The notes under the pieces are model-generated. The model had not been told where the DNA came from, did no database searches, and saw only the letters and a program-made list of their open reading frames with translations. From Ensifer sesbaniae (lineage in GTDB: Bacteria; Pseudomonadota; Alphaproteobacteria; Rhizobiales; Rhizobiaceae), in contig NZ_JABEKU010000001.1 in NCBI RefSeq assembly GCF_013283665.1, positions 620,001 through 684,000 on the forward strand: a stretch of DNA of 64,000 nucleotides, given 5' to 3'. Numbering within the stretch: the first letter of the stretch is position 1; each line of letters opens with the position of its first letter. The position numbers and the translations under genes were made by a program. Shown piece after piece: positions 18,344-27,325 of the stretch.

Positions 18344-18928
18344 TCAGTCGTCCAGCGAGACCACGGCCTTGCCGCGGCTGAGATCGACGACCATCGCGAG
18401 GATCGCCTCCGCCTCATCCTTGCGCAGGTCGATGGTCAGCACCGGGCCCTTGTCCGTGAAGCTCTCGCCGGCAATGGTCACGTCGCGGGCAAGAAGCCGC
18501 GCCTTCACCAGCGCCATGTCGGAAAAATCGACGGCGACGGTCGCGCGCACGGTTTCGATCATCTCGATCTTTTCCGCAGCCCTGAGGCAGAGCGCCGCTG
18601 TGCCGCCATAGGCGCGCACCAGGCCGCCGCTGCCGAGCAGGATGCCGCCGAACCAGCGCGTCACCACGACCGCGACGCGATCGAGTTCCTGGCCGTCGAT
18701 CGCCGCGAGGATCGGCTTGCCGGCCGTGCCGCTCGGCTCGCCGTCGTCGCTGAAGCGATAGGCCTGGCCGATGCGCCAAGCCCAGCAATTGTGGTTGGCA
18801 GTTAGGTCGGAGTGGGAGGCGAGAAAGTCCTTCGCTGCCTGTTCGTCGGCAACCGGCGCTGCGATTGCCAGAAAGCGGCTCTTCTTGACGTCCTGGGTTG
18901 CCGTTTCTGTGCGCTTGAGGGTGAACAT
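18344..18928 (-). CDS. YigZ / IMPACT family protein
   Basis: The 194-residue protein begins with KKSRFLAIAAPV, contains HNCWAWRIG and RFSDDGEPSGTAGKPIL, and has VVVTRWFGGILLGSGGLVRAYGG, the diagnostic UPF0029 core. The C-terminal half carries the YigZ ferredoxin-like domain. Members bind ribosomes or nucleic acid, or have been described as peptidases; the role is unsettled. It stands between putA and a repeat element. Confidence 0.92.
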   Translation of the reverse strand: MFTLKRTETATQDVKKSRFLAIAAPVADEQAAKDFLASHSDLTANHNCWAWRIGQAYRFSDDGEPSGTAGKPILAAIDGQELDRVAVVVTRWFGGILLGSGGLVRAYGGTAALCLRAAEKIEMIETVRATVAVDFSDMALVKARLLARDVTIAGESFTDKGPVLTIDLRKDEAEAILAMVVDLSRGKAVVSLDD

Positions 18929-19083
18929 GGCCGCTTCCGTTTTGTCATTGCTGATAACGGATTGCGGGGAAGGGCGCCACCACGGTTTGGCTTCATCCGG
19001 GCAACGGCTGGTCCCATAGCGGACAGTAAGATCTTTCCCTCTCCCACGATGGGGAGAGGGCGCTTCACAATCTCAGGAACCGA

Positions 19084-22000
19084 TCAGCCGATCGCCATCA
19101 GGCTGGCATTGCCGCCGGCGGCAGCGGTGTTGATCGAGGTCGAGACCTCCTCGAGCAGCCAGTTCAGGCAATAGGCGTCGGGGTTCTTGCCGATCTCTTC
19201 GGTCGAAGCCGCCTGGACGAGAACCAGCGGGCCCGGCAGGCCTGCGATCGCCTTGCAGACTTCGCGCACCCGCGCGCCGTCACCCTCGACAAGGGCGCCG
19301 GCGAAGGGGCCGTCCGCCGCCCAGTCCTTCGACCAGGAAAGCCGCACGGAAACACTGGCCGGCAGGTGCTTCAGCGAGGCCTGCAGACCGGAAGCGGCAT
19401 CGACGACGACGGTGTTGCCGGTGGCGAGGGCGGCGGCGAGCTGGTGGTAGAGGCCGGTTTCCGTCGCCGGAACCAGGAGCACGCGACCGCGCGGATGCAG
19501 GGCATAGAGGTTGCGCTCGCCGACCGGTCCCGGAAGCTCGGAGTTGAGGCCAAGGGCCGAATTGCTGCCGGCGGTGCGGGCGGCTTCGGCTTCGGCTTTG
19601 GCGCCCTTGCCGTCGAGCCACTTGGCGAAGTCGAGCAGCGCCGGATCTGTATGAATCGAGCTGTGCTGCGGCGGCACCGGTGCGGTGGCGACGAGGCGGC
19701 CAAGATAGAGCGGACCGCCGGCCTTCGGGCCGGTGCCGGAGAGGCCGCGGCCGCCGAAGGGCTGAACGCCGACGACAGCGCCGATGACGTTGCGGTTGAC
19801 GTAGAGGTTGCCCGCCTTCACCCGTGCCGTCACATGCGCGATCGTCTCGTCGAGGCGCGTGTGCAGGCCGAAGGTGAGGCCATAGCCGGTGGCATTGATG
19901 TCGTCGATCAGCTGGTCGAGATCGTCGCGGCGGTAGCGGATGACGTGCAGCACCGGACCGAAGACTTCGCGCTTCAGGTCCGAGAGCTTGTCGAGCTCGA
20001 TGATCGTCGGCGGAACGAAAGTGCCGTGGCCGGTTTCGGAAGCAAGGCCGATCTGCTCCACCTTGCGGCCGAGGCCGCGCATGGCGTCGATGTGCTTCTC
20101 GATGATGCCCTTGGCCTCAGCGGTGATGACCGGGCCGACATCGACCGAGAGCCGGTCGGTGCGGCCGATCTTCAGTTCATGCAGCGCGCCCTTCAGCATC
20201 GAAAGCGTGCGCTCGGCCACGTCTTCCTGCAGGCAGAGAACGCGCAGCGCCGAGCAGCGCTGGCCGGCGCTGTCGAAGGCCGAGGCGATGACGTCGCCGA
20301 CCACCTGTTCGGCGAGCGCCGAGCTGTCGACGATCATGGCGTTCTGGCCACCTGTCTCGGCAATCAGCGGGATCGGTCGGCCAGCCGGCGACAGCCGGTC
20401 GGCAAGCTGCGCCTGGATCAGGCGCGCGACCTCGGTCGAGCCGGTGAACATCACGCCGGCGATTTCCGGCGCGGCCACCAGGGCGGCGCCGATGCGGCCG
20501 TCGCCGGGGAGCAGTTGCAGCGCGGCGGCGGGAATGCCGGCCTCGTGCAGGATGCGCACGCCTTCGGCGGCAATCAGCGGCGTTTCCTCGGCGGGCTTGG
20601 CCAGCACCGGGTTGCCGGCAACGAGGGCTGCGGCAATCTGGCCGGTGAAGATCGCCAGCGGGAAGTTCCACGGGCTGATGCAGACGATCGGCCCAAGCGC
20701 CTTATGGGCCGGGCCGAGCGTGCGGCGCGTCTGTTCGGCGTAGTAACGCAGGAAGTCGATCGCCTCGCGCACTTCGGCAATGGCGTTCGGCAGCGACTTG
20801 CCGGCTTCGCGCGCGATGAGGCCGAGCAGGGTCGGCATGCGCGCCTGCATCAGGTCGGAAGCGCGCACAAGGCAGGCGGCGCGCTCGGCCGGCGAGACGG
20901 CAGCCCAGCTCGCGGCCGCCTTGGCGGCAAGGGTCGCGGCCTGGCGGGCGTCGGCCTCCGAAGCTTCCGTGACCGCACCGACCACATCGCGGTGGTCGCC
21001 GGGGTTGACGACGGCGCGCGTTTCGCCGGAAGCGGCGCCCGTTGCCAGTTGCGGAACGGCCTTCCAGTCGACGGCGGCACTCGCCTGCAGCGCCGCGGTC
21101 AGCGAGGCAAGGCCCGCTTCGTTCGAGAGATCGAGACCGGCGGAATTGCGGCGCGCTTCGCCGAAGAGATTGTCGGGGAGCGCGATCTGGTCATGCGGTG
21201 CGCCGACGACGGGCATGGCGCGCACGATCTCGACCGGATCGGCGATGAGCTCGTCGACCGAGACCTTCGGGTCGGCGATGCGGTTGACGAAGGAGGAGTT
21301 CGCGCCGTTTTCGAGCAGGCGGCGAACGAGATAGGCAAGCAGGGTCTCGTGCGTGCCGACGGGCGCATAGATGCGGCAGGGACGGTCGAGATTGTCCTTG
21401 CCGACAACTTCGTCATAGAGCGGCTCGCCCATGCCGTGCAGGCACTGGAACTCGTACTTGCCGACCTTGAAGTCCTTGCCGGCCATCTCGTAGATCGTCG
21501 CCAGCGATTGCGCATTGTGGGTCGCGAACTGCGGGAAGATCACGTCGGTCGCGGCCAGCAGCTTCTTGGCGCAGGCGATATAGGAGACGTCCGTGTAGAT
21601 CTTGCGGGTATAGACCGGGAAGTCTTCGAGACCATCGAGCTGAGCGCGCTTGATCTCGGCGTCCCAATAGGCGCCCTTGACGAGACGCACCATGATGCGG
21701 CGGCCGGCGCGGCGCGCGAGGTCGATGATGAAGTCGAGCACGTAGGGGCAGCGCTTGCCGTAGGCCTGGACGACGAAGCCCATGCCGTTCCAGCCGGCGA
21801 GGTCCTTGTCGAGGCATAGTTCTTCGAGCAGGTCGAGCGAGAGTTCGAGGCGGTCGGCTTCCTCGGCGTCGATGTTGAGGCCGATGTCGTATTTCTTGGC
21901 GATGACGGCAAGCGCTTTCACCTTCGGCAGCAGCTCGCTCATGACGCGCGAGGCCTGGGCGCGGGAATAGCGCGGATGCAGTGCCGAAAGCTTGATCGAG

Positions 22001-22791
22001 ATGCCGGGACCTTCATAGATGCCGCGGCCGGCGGATGCCTTGCCGATGGCGTGTATCGCCGTCTCGTAGTCGCGGTAGTAGCGCTCCGCGTCGGCCGCCG
22101 TCGTCGCCGCTTCGCCGAGCATGTCGTAGGAGTAGCGGAAGCCCTTCTGTTCGAGCGCGCGCGAGCGGCGCAGCGCCTCGTCGATGGTCTCGCCGGTCAC
22201 GAACTGTTCGCCCATCATGCGCATCGCCATGTCGACGCCGCGGCGGATGACCGGCTCGCCGCAACGGGCGATCAGGCGCGTCAGCGCGGCGGAAAGGCTG
22301 CGGTCGTTGACGGTCGAGGTGAGCTTGCCGGTGACGACGAGGCCCCAGGTGGCGGCGTTGACGAACAGCGAGCGGCCGCCGCCGATATGCGACTTCCAGT
22401 CGCCGTCGGCGATTTTGTCGCGAATCAGGGCGTCACGCGTTGCGGTGTCCGGAATGCGCAGCAGCGCTTCGGCCAGGCACATCAGCGCCACGCCTTCCTG
22501 GCTCGAGAGCGAGTATTCCTGCACCAGACCCTCGACGCCGGAGCCCTTGTGCTTGGCGCGCAGCGCCTCGATCAGCTTGCGCGCGGTCTTGGCGGCTGCC
22601 TGGCGGGTTGCGGCAGGCAGCGTCGCCGCTTCGACGAGTGCTGGCAGCGCCTCGGTTTCCGGGCGACGGTAGGCGGCGGTGATTGCTTGGCGAAGCGTGC
22701 TCTGCGGTCGCACCGGCGGAGCGAACTCGGCGAAGGGAGCCTGCGGCGCGCCGGTCTCGGTCGTGATCTTCTGAAGCGGTGTCTGGCTCAT
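19084..22791 (-). CDS. putA: Bifunctional proline dehydrogenase / L-glutamate gamma-semialdehyde dehydrogenase
   Basis: The 1235-residue PutA oxidises proline to glutamate. After an N-terminal arm domain comes the FAD-dependent proline dehydrogenase barrel (ISIKLSALHPRYSRAQ, then IMVRLVKGAYWD). The aldehyde dehydrogenase part has SPWNFPLAIFTGQIAAAL, AETGGQNAMIVD and nucleophile Cys846 in GQRCSALRV. A further C-terminal aldehyde-dehydrogenase-like domain brings it to the long type. No ribbon-helix-helix DNA-binding domain is seen at the N-terminus, so self-repression as in E. coli is unlikely. In many alphaproteobacteria an Lrp-type PutR is divergent, but none is present here. Confidence 0.97.
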   Translation of the reverse strand: MSQTPLQKITTETGAPQAPFAEFAPPVRPQSTLRQAITAAYRRPETEALPALVEAATLPAATRQAAAKTARKLIEALRAKHKGSGVEGLVQEYSLSSQEGVALMCLAEALLRIPDTATRDALIRDKIADGDWKSHIGGGRSLFVNAATWGLVVTGKLTSTVNDRSLSAALTRLIARCGEPVIRRGVDMAMRMMGEQFVTGETIDEALRRSRALEQKGFRYSYDMLGEAATTAADAERYYRDYETAIHAIGKASAGRGIYEGPGISIKLSALHPRYSRAQASRVMSELLPKVKALAVIAKKYDIGLNIDAEEADRLELSLDLLEELCLDKDLAGWNGMGFVVQAYGKRCPYVLDFIIDLARRAGRRIMVRLVKGAYWDAEIKRAQLDGLEDFPVYTRKIYTDVSYIACAKKLLAATDVIFPQFATHNAQSLATIYEMAGKDFKVGKYEFQCLHGMGEPLYDEVVGKDNLDRPCRIYAPVGTHETLLAYLVRRLLENGANSSFVNRIADPKVSVDELIADPVEIVRAMPVVGAPHDQIALPDNLFGEARRNSAGLDLSNEAGLASLTAALQASAAVDWKAVPQLATGAASGETRAVVNPGDHRDVVGAVTEASEADARQAATLAAKAAASWAAVSPAERAACLVRASDLMQARMPTLLGLIAREAGKSLPNAIAEVREAIDFLRYYAEQTRRTLGPAHKALGPIVCISPWNFPLAIFTGQIAAALVAGNPVLAKPAEETPLIAAEGVRILHEAGIPAAALQLLPGDGRIGAALVAAPEIAGVMFTGSTEVARLIQAQLADRLSPAGRPIPLIAETGGQNAMIVDSSALAEQVVGDVIASAFDSAGQRCSALRVLCLQEDVAERTLSMLKGALHELKIGRTDRLSVDVGPVITAEAKGIIEKHIDAMRGLGRKVEQIGLASETGHGTFVPPTIIELDKLSDLKREVFGPVLHVIRYRRDDLDQLIDDINATGYGLTFGLHTRLDETIAHVTARVKAGNLYVNRNVIGAVVGVQPFGGRGLSGTGPKAGGPLYLGRLVATAPVPPQHSSIHTDPALLDFAKWLDGKGAKAEAEAARTAGSNSALGLNSELPGPVGERNLYALHPRGRVLLVPATETGLYHQLAAALATGNTVVVDAASGLQASLKHLPASVSVRLSWSKDWAADGPFAGALVEGDGARVREVCKAIAGLPGPLVLVQAASTEEIGKNPDAYCLNWLLEEVSTSINTAAAGGNASLMAIG

Positions 22792-22974
22792 CGAGCGCTA
22801 TCCTCCGGGAAGCAGTTTCCAAGGGCGCGCTGCGCCCCTGATCATGGGCGGAAAATACGCTTCCTTCCGCCGTACATCCATCCGGCAAATTTCGTTTTTG
22901 TCGGAATGTTTCACCATACTGCTGACGTGGCGCCGTAGAGAATACGGAATCTTCGCAAAACTGCCGGATGATCC

Positions 22975-23082
22975 TACTGCATGGCTCCTCAAATCCTGGC
23001 CGATTTGAGGGACAGAAAACATGCAGCCATTCAAAGGGCTACAGCGACCGTTGCGCGTCTGATAGGACGCGCGGCGCTGCAG
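22975..23082. repeat. Dispersed palindromic repeat, family B copy 1 (rhizobial mosaic-element type)
   Basis: The element runs from TACTGCATGG to GGCGCTGCAG and aligns with 45511-45616 (shared ACATGCAGCC, CAGCGACC and TTGCGCGTCT). A stem of GCGCGTCT with GGACGCGC is near its end. It sits at the 3' end of the cysteine cluster gene. Confidence 0.82.
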
Positions 23083-23083
23083 A

Positions 23084-23392
23084 TCACGCCGCTTTGCCGA
23101 AATGCCTCTCGCGCGCCATCAGGCACTCGTCGTCGCCGGGCATGCAGGTGCGGCAGACGATCGGGCGGATGGCGTAGATCTTGCACGATACGTGGTCGCC
23201 GAGCTTACCGCCGAGCGCGCAGCAACGATCGTCCTCGCAGCGCATGCCCCCGAGATCGGCAGAAACATATTCCGCCGGGATCAGGTCGAGCTCCTCGTCC
23301 GTCTCCAGCGAGAAGCGCGGCCAGTCGGCCGAATAGGCGCAACAGGCGCCGCAGCTTTGGCAGTCGAAGCTATCGTCGGTGGTTTGGGTCAT
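23084..23392 (-). CDS. YkgJ-type cysteine cluster protein
   Basis: The 102-residue protein has the cysteine pattern CQSCGACC near the N-terminus, then MRCEDDRCC, CKIYAIRPIVCRTC and a final Cys, typical of the CxxCxxCC family thought to bind zinc or an iron-sulfur cluster. No function is established. I chose the Met at 23392 (MTQTTDDS); an upstream start at 23407 is possible. Confidence 0.87.
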   Translation of the reverse strand: MTQTTDDSFDCQSCGACCAYSADWPRFSLETDEELDLIPAEYVSADLGGMRCEDDRCCALGGKLGDHVSCKIYAIRPIVCRTCMPGDDECLMARERHFGKAA

Positions 23393-23431
23393 GCGCCAAA
23401 CTAGCATGAAGGCCGGCAGTCCGAAATGGCC

Positions 23432-24238
23432 TCACGCGATGGCAGCGTCCCGGCGGGCAATCTCGTAATCTTCGGTATGGACCAGCACGCCATCGTCGGT
23501 CACCACGGCGATGCCGTAGGCCGCCGGTTCATCGACGGACAAGGAGGCGTCGGGTGCGTCGAAGGGCATCGGCTGCTGGTGCACCGGGCTCTTGAAGATC
23601 GAGAAGGGAATGCCGCGGGAGGAGCCGCTGATCGTGCGGTGCACGTGACCGGCGAAGATATGGCGGACGTTGGGATGCTTTTTGACGAGATCGTAGAACT
23701 CGGTCTCATTGGCGAGCCGGATCATGTCCATGCCGGTAAAGCCCGTCCTGTGTGGCGGGTGATGCATGAACAGCAGCGCCGGCTTGTCACCGGCGTCGGC
23801 AAGCTGCCGGTCGAGCCAGGCAAGACGTCTGGCACAGAGCAGCCCCGCATGGCTGGTGGGATAATCATAGGGCGGAGCAAAGAGCGTATCGAGCAGGATG
23901 GCGCGGCAGTCCGGGAAATCGATCGCCTGCTGCACGAAACCGTTCTCATCCGCCACGGCATCGGGGAAGGCTTCGAGAAAAACCTCGCGCCGGTCATGGT
24001 TGCCGACGGTGATGGCGACCGGCGGCACGAGCCGATCGATGAGCCGCTTCAGCCGTTCATAGGAAGCGCGATCGGCGTAGTGGGTGAGGTCGCCGGTGAA
24101 GATCACCCGGTCGGCATCCGCATGGTAGCGGTTGACGTGTTCGATGCCGGCGGCAAGGCGTTGGTAGGGATCGAGACCGATGATCGTCGTGCCTTCGGGC
24201 ACCATGTGCAGGTCGGTAAAGATGATCAGCTTTGTCAT
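23432..24238 (-). CDS. Calcineurin-like metallophosphoesterase (class III cyclic phosphodiesterase type)
   Basis: The 268-residue protein has the complete two-metal set: TDLHM (D-x-H), FTGDLTHYAD, VGNHDRR, MHHPPH and GHVHR. This arrangement and the length match CpdA/GpdQ-like cyclic-nucleotide or glycerophosphodiester phosphodiesterases. Substrate cannot be decided. A cyclic-AMP role would be of interest because an adenylate cyclase lies 3 kb away, but that is only proximity. Confidence 0.88.
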   Translation of the reverse strand: MTKLIIFTDLHMVPEGTTIIGLDPYQRLAAGIEHVNRYHADADRVIFTGDLTHYADRASYERLKRLIDRLVPPVAITVGNHDRREVFLEAFPDAVADENGFVQQAIDFPDCRAILLDTLFAPPYDYPTSHAGLLCARRLAWLDRQLADAGDKPALLFMHHPPHRTGFTGMDMIRLANETEFYDLVKKHPNVRHIFAGHVHRTISGSSRGIPFSIFKSPVHQQPMPFDAPDASLSVDEPAAYGIAVVTDDGVLVHTEDYEIARRDAAIA

Positions 24239-24379
24239 GGAGATCCAGAAGGTTGCGTCTCGGGTGGCTCAAGCTGTCGCGCGGTGTGTCACGCGTCAAG
24301 CGGCAACTTCGGGGCGACTCTGAAGCGCGCCGGCGGTTTTCCTTGCGGCGCCTCCCGGAAAGCGCTAATGCAAGCGCGT

Positions 24380-24391
24380 CTGATATATCAG
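24380..24391. promoter_or_regulatory. Palindrome CTGATATATCAG, candidate operator of the racemase-family gene
   Basis: A perfect 12-bp palindrome lies 44 bp before the ATG at 24436 and just past the promoter region of the divergent phosphoesterase gene. A GntR-type regulator would be plausible; none is encoded nearby. Confidence 0.35.
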
Positions 24392-24435
24392 CCATGATCG
24401 CCAATAGGTGATGGCAAGCGAGTTGGAGAAACGGC

Positions 24436-25470
24436 ATGCGGTGGAAGCGCACGATCCAGTTGCTGGACGTTCATTGCGAGGGTGAAATCGGCAAGGTCGC
24501 GATCGGCGGCGTGCCGAAGATCCCGGGAAACTCGATCGCCGAGCAGCTCAACCACATCAACACGGTGGACGACAGCCTGCGCCGGTTCCTCTGCCTCGAG
24601 CCGCGCTCCGGCTCGATCGGCTCGGTCAACCTGCTGGTGCCGCCGAAGCGACCGGAAGCCGATGCCGGTTTCATCATTCTCCAGGCCGACCAGGCGCACG
24701 CCATGTCCGGCTCGAATTCGATCTGCGTCACCACCGCCCTACTCGAATCCGGCATCATCGAGATGAAGGAGCCGGAGACGGTGGTAATGCTCGACACGGC
24801 CTCCGGCCTCGTCAAGGCAACCGCGACCTGCCGCGACGGCCGCTGCGAGAAGGTGAAGCTGACGATGGTTCCGTCCTTCGTGCATGAGCTCGACGTCGAG
24901 GTCGACACGCCGAAATGGGGCAAGATCAAGCTCGATCTCTGCTATGGCGGCATCTTCTACGCCCTGGTCGACGTCAGCCAGATCGGCACCACGATCGACA
25001 AGGCGAATGCCCGCGAGATCGTCGAGGCCGGTATGGTGCTGAAGGATATCGTCAACCGCACGATCCCCGTCGTCCATCCGGAAATCCCTGAGATCAAGGG
25101 CGTCGCCTATGTGATGTTCCGCGATGTCGAGCCCGACGGCACGATCCGCACCTGCACCACCATGTGGCCGGGCCGAGTCGACCGCTCGCCCTGCGGCACG
25201 GGCAGCTCTGCCAACCTCGCGACGCTGCATGCGCGCGGCAAGGTCAAGGTCGGCGACGTCCTTAAGTCGCGCTCGATTATCGGGTCGGAATTTGAGGTGG
25301 GCCTCGAAGGTGTCACGACCGTTGCCGGCCGCGAAGCGATCATCCCGACGATTGCCGGCCGCGGCTGGACCTTCGGCCTGCATCAGGTGGCGCTCGATCC
25401 GTTCGATCCGCTGGCCGACGGCTTTGCGCTCACCGATACCTGGGGACCGCAGGCCGGCGAAATCCGCTGA
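24436..25470 (+). CDS. Proline racemase family protein (hydroxyproline epimerase-like) with Ser/Cys active-site pair
   Basis: The 344-residue protein has the two-lobed proline racemase fold signatures, with LDVHCEGE at the start and VDRSPCGTGSSA containing Cys253. The partner position, normally Cys in MCGHG, is Ser91 in MSGSNSI. In this superfamily a Cys/Cys pair marks racemases and 4-hydroxyproline epimerases, and a Cys/Thr pair the trans-3-hydroxyproline dehydratases. Ser/Cys proteins form a smaller group reported with epimerase activity. It may work in hydroxyproline use together with the nearby putA, but no other hydroxyproline genes are seen. Confidence 0.85.
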   Translation: MRWKRTIQLLDVHCEGEIGKVAIGGVPKIPGNSIAEQLNHINTVDDSLRRFLCLEPRSGSIGSVNLLVPPKRPEADAGFIILQADQAHAMSGSNSICVTTALLESGIIEMKEPETVVMLDTASGLVKATATCRDGRCEKVKLTMVPSFVHELDVEVDTPKWGKIKLDLCYGGIFYALVDVSQIGTTIDKANAREIVEAGMVLKDIVNRTIPVVHPEIPEIKGVAYVMFRDVEPDGTIRTCTTMWPGRVDRSPCGTGSSANLATLHARGKVKVGDVLKSRSIIGSEFEVGLEGVTTVAGREAIIPTIAGRGWTFGLHQVALDPFDPLADGFALTDTWGPQAGEIR

Positions 25471-25489
25471 CCAGCCCAATCTCCTCCTC

Positions 25490-25530
25490 TCAAACGAAAA
25501 CGCGGGCCGAAGACCTTGATGTCTCCGGCC
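25490..25530 (-). terminator. Probable terminator of the SEL1 repeat gene
   Basis: On the minus strand GGGCCGGAGAC and GTCTTCGGCCC form an imperfect stem followed by GCGTTTTCGTTT, about 30 bp after the stop of the gene at 25558. Confidence 0.55.
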
Positions 25531-25557
25531 CACGTGGCCCTTGGGAGGCGTGTTGGA

Positions 25558-26418
25558 TTACTTGATGCGGCTGGTCTTGCCGAGCATGGCGGTCTGGAAG
25601 GCGTCGTTGCCGTCGAGCTCCGCAAGCTTCCGTTCGGCAAACGTGTCGCCTTCGTTGGCAGCCTTGCGGAACATGTTGCGGGCTGCCGGAATGTCCTTGG
25701 CGATCCCTTCGCCGTTCCCGAGCATCAGGCCGAGATTGACCATGGCATCGACATTGCCGCGGTCGGCCGCCAACCGGTAGAATTTGGCGGCCTTGCCGTT
25801 GTCTTCCGGCACCAGCTTGCCTTCGTCCAGCATGACCGCGAGGTTGAAGGCGGCGACGTCATCGCCGGCGAGCGATGCCCGTTCGAACCACTCGATCGCC
25901 AGCTTGCCGTTGACCGGCGTGCCCATACCGTCACGATAGGAAACGCCGAGATTGTAGGCGGCGAGAATATTGCCGGCAGCAGCGGCCTTCTGGTTCAGCG
26001 CGAATTCGGCTGTCGTGTCGCCTTGCTCGCCCAGGAGAACGGCATAGTTGGTCATCGCCAGCGCGTGGCCGTGTTCGGCGGCCTCGCCGAGAATACGTAG
26101 TGACTGGGCCTTCTGGCCGGCCTTGTCGAGTACGCGGGCCAGTTGGAATTCGGCGCGAGCGCCGCTCTTCTGGTTATAGGCCTCGCGGCAGGCCGAAAGC
26201 GCTACGCCGATCCTGATGTCCTCGGTGGCAACGGCCGGGAAGGCCTGATTGCGCTGCAGGTCGAAGATGCTGCCGGCCTCGCGGTCGCAGACGTCGGCGG
26301 CGGAGAGCTCGCCAGCACGCGCCGACGGAAGCGCGATCGCGGCGACAGCCAGCAGGCTGACGACCGCCAGCAGCAGTGCGTTGATGATGCCGGTACCCGA
26401 TGTGCTGCGCTTTTCCAT
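25558..26418 (-). CDS. SEL1-like/TPR repeat protein, exported
   Basis: The 286-residue protein begins with a signal sequence (INALLLAVVSLLAVAAIALPSARA). It is followed by a Cys-containing N-terminal segment and about four SEL1 repeats (for example AEFALNQKAAAAGNILAAYNLGVSY and AIEWFERASLAGDDVAAFNLAVML). Such solenoids mediate protein contacts, often in the envelope. I chose the ATG at 26418 because AAGGGAG is spaced 10 nt before it; an earlier in-frame Met at 26496 lacks this and would mask the signal peptide. Partners are unknown. Confidence 0.85.
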   Translation of the reverse strand: MEKRSTSGTGIINALLLAVVSLLAVAAIALPSARAGELSAADVCDREAGSIFDLQRNQAFPAVATEDIRIGVALSACREAYNQKSGARAEFQLARVLDKAGQKAQSLRILGEAAEHGHALAMTNYAVLLGEQGDTTAEFALNQKAAAAGNILAAYNLGVSYRDGMGTPVNGKLAIEWFERASLAGDDVAAFNLAVMLDEGKLVPEDNGKAAKFYRLAADRGNVDAMVNLGLMLGNGEGIAKDIPAARNMFRKAANEGDTFAERKLAELDGNDAFQTAMLGKTSRIK

Positions 26419-26611
26419 GAGGGCTCTCCCTTCTCTTGACGGCGAACTTATCCGCGCCTGTCGGGTCGGGCTGTTCCGGGGGTAACAGCCCGACAACGAA
26501 AGCTCTGGCGAACTGCCGGACGATCATCGAGAGACCGCGCGCGAGCCGGCTTGCATCCGGAAATGCCGGGGCTATCCTCGAATATCGCAACGCTCAAACG
26601 GGAGAGGGGCA

Positions 26612-27256
26612 ATGGAAAACCGGGCAGCGCCGATGCGCAAGATGCTGGTGAGCCGACGCGTTGTCGTTGGTGGCCTGTTGCTGACGGCGGCCGGCGGCGG
26701 CGTCGCCCCCTCCTGGGCAAGCCCGTCACTTGGCGAGGCAACGGAGGTCCGCGGCGACGTGCGACGGAAGCAGGCGGAAAAGGACGACCCGCTGACGGTC
26801 GGTAGCCAGCTTTACGAGAACGACCGCGTGCACACGAGTGCCGAGAGCTACGCGACCTTGCACCTCGGCACAGACACGCGCGTGCTGCTCGGCGCCGAGA
26901 CCGAGCTGCTCGTCGATAGCTTCATCGCCGGTCAGGGTGGTACGCTCGAACTCGGAACAGGGCGCATGGTCTTCGATCGGCCCGAGGGGCTGCCGAAGGT
27001 CGATGTTGCGGTCCGCACGGCCTTCGGCATGATCGGTGTGCGCGGCACCAAATTCTTCTGCGGACCGAGCCGAGCCGCATTTGCCGTCTTCGTCGAACAC
27101 GGAAGCGTTTCGGTCGCGCGTGGCGGCGTGACCCGGATCGTCGCAGCGGGGCAGGGGGTCGAGTTTCATCGCCGCGGAGAAGCGCCGAGCGAGCCCGTCA
27201 ACTGGGGCGAGCCGCGGATCAAGGAAGCCTATGCCAGCGTCGGCCTGACACGTTGA
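26612..27256 (+). CDS. FecR-domain protein with Tat-like leader
   Basis: The 214-residue protein opens with a twin-arginine leader (VSRRVVVGGLLLTAAGGG) and continues with a FecR-like beta-helical domain (LYENDRVHTSAESYATLHLGT, then AFGMIGVRGTKFF). It is therefore probably a periplasmic FecR-domain protein and not a classic anti-sigma factor, since no cytoplasmic anti-sigma part or sigma gene is present. It is convergent with a CHASE2-adenylate cyclase gene, a pairing seen elsewhere, and may supply a signal or ligand to its periplasmic CHASE2 domain (inference). Confidence 0.85.
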   Translation: MENRAAPMRKMLVSRRVVVGGLLLTAAGGGVAPSWASPSLGEATEVRGDVRRKQAEKDDPLTVGSQLYENDRVHTSAESYATLHLGTDTRVLLGAETELLVDSFIAGQGGTLELGTGRMVFDRPEGLPKVDVAVRTAFGMIGVRGTKFFCGPSRAAFAVFVEHGSVSVARGGVTRIVAAGQGVEFHRRGEAPSEPVNWGEPRIKEAYASVGLTR

Positions 27257-27325
27257 GTTGACGCTATCCCGAAAACCGGTTCGCTATTCCCGGAGCCGTT
27301 CTGAGACGCGCGATCAGCGGTCGCC

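Noticed and set aside
19037-19060. Hairpin CCCTCTCCC / GGGAGAGGG as a terminator between yigZ and putA
   Set aside because: The stem is good but no T-run follows on either strand, and it lies downstream of putA with AAAGATC after it; kept only as an unexplained inverted repeat.
19366-21819. Plus-strand open frame of 817 codons
   Set aside because: It is the antisense shadow of putA; the product is rich in Arg/Gly/Ala/Asp without any domain, while the minus strand encodes all PutA motifs.
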